15,672 nt of DNA from Leptospira wolffii serovar Khorat str. Khorat-H2 (GCF_000306115.2 NZ_AKWX02000005.1:1-15672); one strand, 5' to 3'. Numbered from the stretch's first letter, positions 1 to 6,250 are shown. Program-made: numbers and translations. Notes: a model not told the origin generated them from the sequence alone.

Positions 1-79
1 AAAAATTAATCCTATTATTCCCTAACCGGCTCAGCCTTCCGTGGCTTCGGTCGGTTAGAAATTCGGGGCGCGGCACAGC
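1..79 (+). other. 3' tail of cassette c0, no gene visible
   Basis: The left edge cuts into a cassette whose attC begins at about 80. No reading frame is visible in these 79 bases. The only structure is an inverted repeat at 22-58, listed separately. The cassette start lies outside the window, so its cargo cannot be named. Confidence 0.5.
22..58. repeat. Inverted repeat / hairpin in c0 tail
   Basis: CTAACCG at 22-28 is the reverse complement of CGGTTAG at 52-58. The inner parts GCTCAGCC and GGCTTCGG also pair partially. The outer arms resemble attC core boxes (TAAC / GTTA), so this may be a degenerate mini-attC. A weak terminator is the alternative; there is no T run after it. Confidence 0.4.
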
Positions 80-229
80 AGATAACTAAAAATTGTCGCT
101 GCGCTGCGGGATTGCTTCGCAACCTTGCTTGGCCTGCGCCAAATTCCGCTTTGTCACTCGTCTTGCAGAGCAAGCCTCGCGCCAAGTCCTGCGGACTCGC
201 GAAACGTCGACAAGCACTGGTCGTTAAGC
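80..229 (+). other. attC site of c0
   Basis: The left core is a degenerate box ending in ATAAC (80-86) and the right core is GTTAAGC (223-229). The inner arms TTGTCG and CGACAA pair. The central part has the conserved GTCACTCGTCTTGCAGAGCAAG segment seen in the other sites, in shorter words: CTTGC-AGA-GCAAG. The left core is the most divergent in the window. Confidence 0.8.
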
Positions 230-678
230 GAAATTCCGCCGGATTTTGTTTTTTATTTTTAGAAGCTCGGAAGCGTGCGGATTTGGTTCTAAAACATAGG
301 AAATTTTCCAGAGTTTTAGCGCTCCCCAATGGAGGCTGGTGCCGTCGCCAGGCTGTGCATCTTGGTATTTGAGCGTCCTGCGGAAGTATATGGTTCCATT
401 TTATCCAATCCCGAAAGGGGAGCGCGATACTTTGGAATAAGGGAATTTCATACTATTGGACTTTCGTCCAAGTAGTGAAATTGAATTAAATTGCAATGTG
501 TTTGAGGCGTAACTTCGCTTAACTGCCAACTTGCCGCATCGCTTCGGGCTTGCTTCGCAACCCTTGCTTGGCCTTCGGCACATTGGCTCCAGTCACGACT
601 TTTGCTTGGCAAAAGGTCGCGCCTGGCTCTAACGCCTCTTCGAGGCTCAGAGTCGCCAACGTCGGCAAGCCAACGTCG
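224..678 (+). repeat. ORF-poor repeat cassette c1 (prototype)
   Basis: This is the first of 14 near-identical cassettes. It starts with TTAAGCGAAATTCCGCCGG, followed by a T-rich tract (to about 260). It then holds GCGCTCCCC (319-327), an ATG at 329 opening a 48-codon frame that stops at 473-475, a CCC-GAAA-GGG hairpin (410-419), and GGGGAGCGC (417-425), which is complementary to 319-327. A TTGGAC-TTTC-GTCCAA hairpin (456-471) follows, then the attC. There is no recognisable protein family. The peptide would read MEAGAVARLCILVFERPAEV and on, with no Shine-Dalgarno before it. Variable-patch type here is GAG + CTG (codon 2 and codon 9). Longer than most copies because its attC is the 168-base form. 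Confidence 0.9.
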
Positions 679-684
679 TTAGGC
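517..684 (+). other. attC of c1, 168-base subtype
   Basis: Cores are GCTTAAC (517-523) and GTTAGGC (678-684), with inner arms CTTGCCG and CGGCAAG. The apical part differs from the common 141-base form: it carries a GGCTCCAGTCACGAC segment and extra paired stretches (TTTGC-TTG-GCAAA, GAGGC/GCCTC). The same apex occurs only in the attC at 2260-2427. Confidence 0.95.
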
Positions 685-1106
685 GAAATTCCGCCGGATT
701 TTGTTTTTTCATTTTTTGAAGCTCGGAAGCGTGTAGATTTGGTTCTAAAACATAGGTAATTTTTCAGAGTTTAAGCGCTCCCCAATGCCAGCTGGTGCCG
801 TCGCCAGGCTGTGCATCTTGGTATTTGAGCGTCCTGCGGAAGTATATGGTTCCATTTTATCCAATCCCGAAAGAGGAGCGCGATACTTTGGAATAAGGGA
901 TTTCATACTATTGGACTTTCGTCCAAGTAGTGAAATTGAATTAAATTGCAGTGTGTTTGAGGCGTAACTTCGCTTAACTGCCAACTTGCCGCATCGCTTC
1001 GGGCTTGCTCCGCAACCCTTGCTTGGCCTTCGGCACATTTTGCTTCTGTCACTCGTCTTGCAGAGCAAGTCTCGTGCCATTGCAAAACGTCGGCAAGCCA
1101 ACGTCG
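679..1106 (+). repeat. ORF-poor repeat cassette c2
   Basis: Same repeat as c1. It begins TTAGGC rather than TTAAGC. The ATG at 785 opens a 60-codon frame to 967, because one A is missing in the GGGAATTT stretch, which shifts the frame past the usual TAG. The right arm of the long-range pair carries a G-to-A change (GAGGAGCGC), which weakens the stem. Variable-patch type CCA + CTG. Confidence 0.9.
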
Positions 1107-1112
1107 TTAAGC
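972..1112 (+). other. attC of c2, 141-base form
   Basis: Cores GCTTAAC (972-978) and GTTAAGC (1106-1112), inner arms CTTGCCG / CGGCAAG, apical CTTGC-AGA-GCAAG. Standard site of the repeat-cassette subtype. Confidence 0.95.
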
Positions 1113-1535
1113 GAAATTCCGCCGGATTTTGTTTTTTTATTTTTTGAAGCTCGGAGGCGTGCGGATTTGGTTCTAAAACATAGATAATTTTTCAGAGTGT
1201 AAGCGCTCCCCAATGCGAGCTGGTGCCGTCGCCAGGGATTGCATCTTGATATTTAAGCGTCCTGCGGAAGCTTATGGTTCCATTTTATCCAATCCCGAAA
1301 GGGGAGCGCGATACTTTGGAATAAGGGAATTTAATACTATTGGACTTTCGTCCAAGTAGTGAAATTGAATTAAATTGCAGTGTGTTTGAGGCGTAACTTC
1401 GCTTAACTGCCAACTTGCCGCATCGCTTCGGGCTTGCTTCGCAACCCTTGCTTGGCCTTCGGCACATTTTGCTTCTGTCACTCGCCTTGCAGAGCAAGTC
1501 TCGTGCCATTGCAAAACGTCGGCAAGCCAACGTCG
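1107..1535 (+). repeat. ORF-poor repeat cassette c3
   Basis: Same repeat. The frame from ATG 1213 has 48 codons and stops at 1357-1359. The long-range arms are 1203-1211 and 1301-1309, perfectly complementary. Variable-patch type CGA + GAT. Nearly identical to c25, about 14 kb away. Confidence 0.9.
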
Positions 1536-1541
1536 TTAAGC
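1401..1541 (+). other. attC of c3, 141-base form
   Basis: Cores GCTTAAC (1401-1407) and GTTAAGC (1535-1541). Apical CTTGC-AGA-GCAAG. Repeat-cassette subtype. Confidence 0.95.
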
Positions 1542-1965
1542 GAAATTCCGCCGGATTTCGTTTTTTTATTTTTTGAAGCTCGGAAGCGTGCGGATTTGGT
1601 TCTAAAACATAGGTAATTATTCAGAGTTTTAGCGCTCCCCAATGGTATCTGGTGCCGTGCCAGGGTATTGCATCTTGGTATTTATGCGCCTTGCGGAAGC
1701 TCATGTTTACATTTTATCCAATCCCGAAAGGGGAGCGCGATACTTTGGGGCTAGTAAATTTGGATGCTATTGGACTTTCGTCCAAGTAGTGAAATTGTAT
1801 TAAATTGCAGTGTGTTTGAGGCGTAACTTCGCTTAACTGCCAACTTGCCGCATCGCTTCGGGCTTGCTCCGCAACCCTTGCTTGGCCTTCGGCACATTTT
1901 GCGTCTGTCACTCGTCTTGCAGAGCAAGTCTCGTGCCATTGCAAAACGTCGGCAAGCCAACGTCG
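1536..1965 (+). repeat. ORF-poor repeat cassette c4
   Basis: Same repeat. The frame from ATG 1642 has 53 codons and stops at 1801-1803, because the segment after the GAAA hairpin is the GGGGCTAGTAAATTTGG variant, one base longer. In the variable patch GTGCCGTGCCAGGGTATTGC replaces the usual text by one deletion and one insertion, so the length is unchanged. Patch type GTA + TAT. Confidence 0.9.
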
Positions 1966-1971
1966 TTAAGC
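1831..1971 (+). other. attC of c4, 141-base form
   Basis: Cores GCTTAAC (1831-1837) and GTTAAGC (1965-1971). Repeat-cassette subtype. Confidence 0.95.
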
Positions 1972-2421
1972 GAAATTCCGCCGGATTTTGTTTTTTCATT
2001 TTTTGAAGCTCGGAAGCGTGCGGATTTGGTTCTAAAACATAGGTAATTTTTCAGAGTTTAAGCGCTCCCCAATGGAGGCTGGTGCCGTCGGCATGATGTG
2101 CATCTTGGTATTTGAGCGTCCTGCGGAAGTATATGGTTCCATTTTATCCAATCCCGAAAGGGGAGCGCGATACTTTGGAATAAGGGAATTTAATGCTATT
2201 GGACTTTCGTCCAAGTAGTGAAATTGAATTAAATTGCAGTGTGTTTGAGGCGTAACTTCGCTTAACTGCCAACTTGCCGCATCGCTTCGGGCTTGCTTCG
2301 CAACCCTTGCTTGGCCTTCGGCACATTGGCTCCAGTCACGACTTTTGCTTGGCAAAAGGTCGCGCCTGGCTCTAACGCCTCTTCGAGGCTCAGAGTCGCC
2401 AACGTCGGCAAGCCAACGTCG
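1966..2421 (+). repeat. ORF-poor repeat cassette c5
   Basis: Same repeat. ATG 2072 opens a 48-codon frame stopping at 2216-2218. Variable-patch type GAG + ATG, with TGCC-GTC-GGCA forming a small perfect hairpin. Ends in the 168-base attC subtype. Confidence 0.9.
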
Positions 2422-2427
2422 TTAAGC
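2260..2427 (+). other. attC of c5, 168-base subtype
   Basis: Cores GCTTAAC (2260-2266) and GTTAAGC (2421-2427). Its apex matches the attC at 517-684, although the two cassette bodies differ in the variable patch. Confidence 0.95.
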
Positions 2428-2851
2428 GAAATTCCGCCGGATTTTGTTTTTTCATTTTTTGAAGCTCGGAAGCGTGCGGATTTGGTTCTAAAACATAGGA
2501 AATTTTTCAGAGTTTTAGCGCTCCCCAATGCGAGCTGGTGCCGTCGCCATGATGTGCATCTTGGTATTTGAGCGTCTTGCGGAAGTATATGGTTCCATTT
2601 TATCCAATCCCGAAAGGGGAGCGCGATTCTTTGGGGCTAGTAAATTTGGATACTATTGGACTTTCGTCCAAGTAGTATAACTATTTTAAATTGCAATGTG
2701 TTTGAGGCGTAACTTCGCTTAACTGCCAACTTGCCGCATCGCTTCGGGCTTGCTTCGCAACCCTTGCTTGGCCTTTGGCACATTTTGCGTCTGTCACTCG
2801 TCTTGCAGAGCAAGTCTCGTGCCATTGCAAAACGTCGGCAAGCCAACGTCG
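2422..2851 (+). repeat. ORF-poor repeat cassette c6
   Basis: Same repeat. ATG 2528 opens a 50-codon frame to 2680. It has the GGGGCTAGTAAATTTGG variant and, near the 3' end, TATAAC (2676-2681) where most copies have TGAAAT. This makes a promoter-like -10 just upstream of the gene cassette c7. Patch type CGA + ATG. Confidence 0.9.
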
Positions 2852-2857
2852 TTAGGC
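2717..2857 (+). other. attC of c6, 141-base form
   Basis: Cores GCTTAAC (2717-2723) and GTTAGGC (2851-2857). Repeat-cassette subtype. Confidence 0.95.
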
Positions 2858-2882
2858 GAAACGATTTGAATCTTGTTTAATT

Positions 2883-3389
2883 ATGAAATCAATTGTCTCA
2901 AAATATTCAGTTTTCGTATTGGATGCTATTTGTTTGTTTTTGATAGTGGCATGTATACGTATATTTTCTGGTAAATCATTTGTAGATATTAATAATGACT
3001 TATTTAATTTTCTATTATTTCTGATCTTTCCGCTTGTGATTTTCATGTTATTATCTGTTCGATTGAACATGGAAAAATTACCAATTAGCAAATATTCATT
3101 CTATTTATTCTTAACTTATTCAATAGCTACCTTCATATTCTTTTTAGTCTCCCTTTCATCAGTGATTTATAGATTATTTAATAGAGAATCTTATACGAGA
3201 ACAATAATTGCTTTTTTGATCATTTCGTTGTTTCTGTTTCTTAACGTAAAAATGATAAGCTCAATTATAGGTCTCAACCAGAGGAAGTTAATTTTCTCAA
3301 AAGTAAGAATGAGTATGAATAAGTCTCTTGGATCAGTATTGTTGGTTAGTTTGGTTCTAGTATTTCTTTCTTTAATTTCTAAAGGCTGA
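2883..3389 (+). CDS. Five-helix integral membrane protein of unknown function
   Basis: I do not recognise the family. The 168-residue protein is very hydrophobic, with likely membrane segments at about residues 9-28, 39-60, 71-96, 106-128 and 149-165. The short loops contain several basic residues, for example around 60-70 and 132-148, so it should be an inner-membrane protein with almost no soluble domain. The ATG at 2883 lies 31 bases after the cassette start (2852), and no Shine-Dalgarno sequence is visible upstream. Cassette c7 runs 2852-3578 and holds only this gene. Base composition is much more AT-rich than the flanking attC sites. Any expression must come from the upstream repeat cassette c6 or from a promoter I cannot see. 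No catalytic motif is present; a small membrane effector or immunity protein is possible but unsupported. Confidence 0.75.
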   Translation: MKSIVSKYSVFVLDAICLFLIVACIRIFSGKSFVDINNDLFNFLLFLIFPLVIFMLLSVRLNMEKLPISKYSFYLFLTYSIATFIFFLVSLSSVIYRLFNRESYTRTIIAFLIISLFLFLNVKMISSIIGLNQRKLIFSKVRMSMNKSLGSVLLVSLVLVFLSLISKG

Positions 3390-3445
3390 AATTATAGGAA
3401 TTCGATCAACATAATGAAATCAGTGATTTAAGAGCAAATCGCATC

Positions 3446-3584
3446 GCCTAACTATCGGTGCTTCCGCGTCGCTCGAGATTGCTTCGCAACTCTCGCTTGG
3501 GCTACGCCACATTTACTTCCGTCACTGCGCTTGCTTACGCAAGCTCGTGCCGTCGTAAACGTCGGAACACCTTGGTCGTTAGGC
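3446..3584 (+). other. attC of c7
   Basis: Cores GCCTAAC (3446-3452) and GTTAGGC (3578-3584), inner arms TCGGTGCTTCCG / CGGAACACC. Gene-cassette subtype. Outside the core, CAAATCGCATCGCCTAAC matches the reverse complement of this cassette's own start. Confidence 0.95.
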
Positions 3585-3607
3585 GAAAAGCCTGGCAAAT
3601 ATACCTG

Positions 3608-4192
3608 ATGAATCATAAAATACTTTTTTCTCTAATAATTATTTTTACTTTTTCGTGTGCACATCCAATTGCTACATTGAAAAATCCAATAACAACACAA
3701 TCGGTAAATCCTCAGTTTAAACAGCCTTTGCCGAGTATAAATTTAAAATTTGAATGTAAGTATTCGGATAGGCCATGCCCCTATGCAATTTCAGAGGCAT
3801 ACTACGGTCAGATAATTGATGCTTTTGAATTTTTTGGATGGAGTGAATTTAATAACTTGGCTGTCACTTCTCGTGATGCCATAACAGTATTAGTTGTTAT
3901 TAATTCGAAAGATAAATTTGCTCCAAATTATTTGAATATAATACATGGGCTTACGTTAGGTTTAATTCCTACTTGGCAAGATCATTATTATAATATAGAT
4001 ATGAAGATTTTATCAACGCAAAGTAGAAATTCTTTCGGGTATACTCGTCATAACGAGGCTCGTTTGCATTATCATGCTTTGTTTGATTTTCTTTTTCCTC
4101 TTTTTCAGCCAGAATATGAAACGATTGAGGCAGATATCGGAGCAAAGATGAAAGTTTTGATCGCTGAGGCAGCAAGTCAAGGTAGATGGTAA
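3608..4192 (+). CDS. Probable lipoprotein of unknown function (cassette c8)
   Basis: The open frame extends upstream into the attC, but the plausible start is the ATG at 3608, which gives a 194-residue product beginning with a signal peptide: MNHKILF, a hydrophobic stretch, then FTFSC with Cys17 as the likely lipidated residue. The lipobox is loose (F at -2), as is common in spirochaetes. Residues 17-45 look unstructured, and the rest appears globular. A segment reading GLTLGLIPTW (about residues 117-126) looks family-like; I have seen similar text in uncharacterised envelope lipoproteins but cannot name the family. No strong Shine-Dalgarno precedes the start. Cassette c8 spans 3579-4344, follows c7 directly and has the same strand. 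Likely location is the periplasmic face of a membrane; the function is unknown. Confidence 0.75.
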   Translation: MNHKILFSLIIIFTFSCAHPIATLKNPITTQSVNPQFKQPLPSINLKFECKYSDRPCPYAISEAYYGQIIDAFEFFGWSEFNNLAVTSRDAITVLVVINSKDKFAPNYLNIIHGLTLGLIPTWQDHYYNIDMKILSTQSRNSFGYTRHNEARLHYHALFDFLFPLFQPEYETIEADIGAKMKVLIAEAASQGRW

Positions 4193-4209
4193 TTTAGGCC
4201 AGGCTCATC

Positions 4210-4350
4210 GCCTAACTTTCGGTGCCTCCGCTCCGCTCGGGGCTTGCTACGCAACCCGCTCGCTCGGGCTTCGCCACATTCGCCTCCGTCACTTCGTTTG
4301 CAGAGCAAACTCGTGCCGTTGCGAACGTCGGAGCACCTCGGTCGTTAAGC
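4210..4350 (+). other. attC of c8
   Basis: Cores GCCTAAC (4210-4216) and GTTAAGC (4344-4350), inner arms CGGTGCCTCCG / CGGAGCACCTCG. The apical hairpin is TTTGC-AGA-GCAAA. Gene-cassette subtype. Confidence 0.95.
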
Positions 4351-4774
4351 GCAATTCCGCCGGATTTTGTTTTTATATTTTTTGAAACTCGGAAGCGTGC
4401 GGATTTGGTTCTAAAACATAGGAAATTATTCAGAGTGTAAGCGCTCCCCAATGCGAGCTGGTGCCGTCGACATGATGTGCATCTTGGTATTTGAGCGTCC
4501 TGCGGAAGCTTATGGTTCCATTTTATCCAATCCCGAAAGGGGAGCGCGATACTTTGGAATAAGGGAATTTAATACTATTGGACTTTCGTCCAAGTAGCGA
4601 AATTGAATTAAATTGCAGTGTGTTTGAGGCGTAACTTCGCTTAACTGCCAACTTGCCGCATCGCTTCGGGCTTGCTTCGCAACCCTTGCTTGGCCTTCGG
4701 CACATTTTGCTTCTGTCACTCGTCTTGCAGTGGCAAGTCTCGTGCCATTGCAAGACGTCGGCAAGTCAACGTCG
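4345..4774 (+). repeat. ORF-poor repeat cassette c9
   Basis: Same repeat. ATG 4451 opens a 48-codon frame stopping at 4595-4597. Patch type CGA + ATG with a GTCGAC variant. The start reads TTAAGCGCAATT instead of TTAAGCGAAATT. Confidence 0.9.
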
Positions 4775-4780
4775 TTAGGC
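4639..4780 (+). other. attC of c9
   Basis: Cores GCTTAAC (4639-4645) and GTTAGGC (4774-4780). The apical loop is CTTGC-AGTG-GCAAG, one base longer than usual. Repeat-cassette subtype, 142 bases. Confidence 0.95.
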
Positions 4781-4832
4781 GAAATCGGCTAAAATATATT
4801 TCTGAAAAACTATTACCCAAGGAAGGATTTAA

Positions 4833-5468
4833 GTGAACACCGCAACAATTACTGATTGGATTACAGCAATAGGAACATTGATTACGGCATTATCAGTAGT
4901 TTTTGCTGTTTCTCAAGTTCTTTTATTAAAGAAACAAATCAAAGATGATCATGAAAGATCAAGACGGGAAAAATCCGTAGATTTACTTGCAAATTGGGCC
5001 CAAGAACTAGATCAAAAAAGCTCCATAACAAGGAAATTTGCCGAACTATTAAATGAAGAAAATTTACGTTGTATCTACAACCAAGAATCATTTGTGATAC
5101 CTGACAAACCGGAGAAAAATAAAAAACTCTACGCCGCCTGTTTAGATTTGGACTTAGAACATATTTCGACAGATAACAATCAAATTATTATTCCAGAGTC
5201 ACATTCCGCACAGATAAGATGGCAACTAATCAAGTATTTGAATAATTTAGAATCTGTTATTTCAGCATGGGCCTATAATATTGCTGATCGAGAATTAATA
5301 GAAGATGAATTTAGTTATTTATTTACAGATCAAGGAGCAGGTTCAGCACTGAAGAAGTTTAGAGTGCTTACTGGAGGTGCAAAGTCATACCCTTCGATCG
5401 AGGCATTTGAATTAAAAATGAACGAGAAAACTCAAATTAAAATTAGAGAAAAATACAAATTAGGTTAG
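4833..5468 (+). CDS. N-terminally anchored DUF4760-like protein
   Basis: The 211-residue product starts at a GTG (4833), preceded by a good Shine-Dalgarno (AAGGAAGGA, about 7 bases away), one of the few clear ribosome sites in the window. Residues 8-32 form one membrane helix (ITAIGTLITALSVVFAVSQV), followed by a basic, charged linker (KKQIKDDHERSRREKS) and a mostly helical cytosolic domain with NYL-type text (KYLNNLESVISAWAYNIADR, about residues 133-152). This layout, one helix followed by a helical domain with a Leu-rich NLES/I.a...g motif, resembles the DUF4760 group; I rate that match as moderate at best. No catalytic motif is visible. Cassette c10 is 4775-5615 and contains only this gene. 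Small membrane-tethered proteins of this kind are frequent orphan integron cargo, and the biochemical role is unknown. Confidence 0.75.
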   Translation: MNTATITDWITAIGTLITALSVVFAVSQVLLLKKQIKDDHERSRREKSVDLLANWAQELDQKSSITRKFAELLNEENLRCIYNQESFVIPDKPEKNKKLYAACLDLDLEHISTDNNQIIIPESHSAQIRWQLIKYLNNLESVISAWAYNIADRELIEDEFSYLFTDQGAGSALKKFRVLTGGAKSYPSIEAFELKMNEKTQIKIREKYKLG

Positions 5469-5480
5469 AAAGCCGACTTC

Positions 5481-5621
5481 GCCTAACTGTCGGTGCTTCC
5501 GCTCCGCTCGTGGATCGCTAACGCGACCACTCGCTCGGGCTTCGCCACATTTGCTTCTGTCACTTCGTTTGCAATGCAAACTCGTGCCATCGCAAACGTC
5601 GGAACACCTTGGTCGTTAGAC
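5481..5621 (+). other. attC of c10
   Basis: Cores GCCTAAC (5481-5487) and GTTAGAC (5615-5621). The apical hairpin is GTTTGC-AAT-GCAAAC (5567-5581). Outside the core, AGCCGACTTCGCCTAAC is complementary to the cassette's own start at 4775. Confidence 0.95.
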
Positions 5622-5688
5622 GACATTTTGAAAATATCTATTTCAGACAACAAAACTCTAAAAGAATACTTTGTTTATAATAAATACA

Positions 5689-6060
5689 ATGAGTTCAGAT
5701 TTTATTTTATTTGATGATACTGGAAGTAGTGATGCTTTATCAAAGGTTTTAATAAAAACCTTTCCTAATTTTCAAATATTCCTTAATGATTCAATTTTCA
5801 TCGAAAAGAAAACTGCTATTACTGTGCACGGGGTTTTTGCTGAATTTAGCCATTATTTCATAGAAAATTTTCAAAAACTAACAGAAGAACAATTAACGGA
5901 ATTGCTGAATTTTATTGAAGATAGCTTTCAGAGTAAGTTTAGCAATTTAAATAATGCAGTCTGTACTTGCTTTCTTGAAAATTTGAATGATGATACGATA
6001 TTGAACAAATTAGAGATTTTCTTAGGAAAGAGGACGAGAGAATATCTTCAGAATCTCTAA
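5689..6060 (+). CDS. Small acidic soluble protein, unknown family (cassette c11)
   Basis: The best start is the ATG at 5689, giving 123 residues; an upstream TTG at 5671 would add six residues and is less likely. The protein has no signal peptide or membrane helix. It begins MSSDFILFDDTG and continues as alternating amphipathic helices with conserved-looking text (VHGVFAEFSHYFIENF, then LLNFIEDSF, then NAVCTCFLENL and FLGKRTREYL). This helical pattern recalls small DUF7674-type or immunity-like proteins, but I would not assign it. No Shine-Dalgarno is visible. Cassette c11 spans 5616-6244 and directly follows c10. The product is probably cytosolic. Confidence 0.7.
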   Translation: MSSDFILFDDTGSSDALSKVLIKTFPNFQIFLNDSIFIEKKTAITVHGVFAEFSHYFIENFQKLTEEQLTELLNFIEDSFQSKFSNLNNAVCTCFLENLNDDTILNKLEIFLGKRTREYLQNL

Positions 6061-6094
6061 ATATTTGAATTTTCATTATAAATTTCAAAACGTC

Positions 6095-6250
6095 GCCTAA
6101 CTGTCGGCTCTGACGCATCGCTTCGAGATGCTTCGCACTCTCGCTCGGCCTGCGGCACATTGGCTCAGTCACTCAAATTGCAGAGGCAATTTTCGTGCCT
6201 GTCTTCACTTCGTTCAGCTCGCCAACGTCGTCAAGCCTTGGTCGTTAAGC
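6095..6250 (+). other. attC of c11
   Basis: Cores GCCTAAC (6095-6101) and GTTAAGC (6244-6250), 156 bases. Inner arms are GTCGGCTCTGACG / CGTCGTCAAGCC. The apical hairpin AATTGC-AGAG-GCAATT differs in sequence but not in pairing from other sites. Third attC subtype, shared with 9677-9829 and 12997-13154. Confidence 0.95.

Noticed and set aside
401..583. Recurring reverse-strand frames of 60-118 codons (MCRRPSKGCEASPKRCGKL..., MQWHETCSARRVT... and similar)
   Set aside because: They lie over attC stems and repeat bodies, recur only because the DNA repeats, change frame between copies and have compositions dictated by the GC-rich stems.
1434..1616. Recurring forward frames MLRNPCLAFGT... of about 60 codons
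   Set aside because: They start inside attC stems and run over the T-rich head of the next cassette; the text is a translation of the stem and the frame crosses the recombination point.
2852..3091. Reverse-strand frame opposite the c7 membrane protein
   Set aside because: It is antisense to a longer, hydrophobic + strand gene and runs against the uniform gene direction of the array.
3458..3607. Extended N terminus of the c8 lipoprotein gene starting in the attC
   Set aside because: The first 50 codons are attC stem sequence and would bury the signal peptide; the ATG at 3608 gives a normal lipoprotein start.
5493..5714. Forward frame MLPLRSWIANATT... across the c10 attC
   Set aside because: Starts inside the attC stem and overlaps the more plausible ATG of the c11 gene in another frame.
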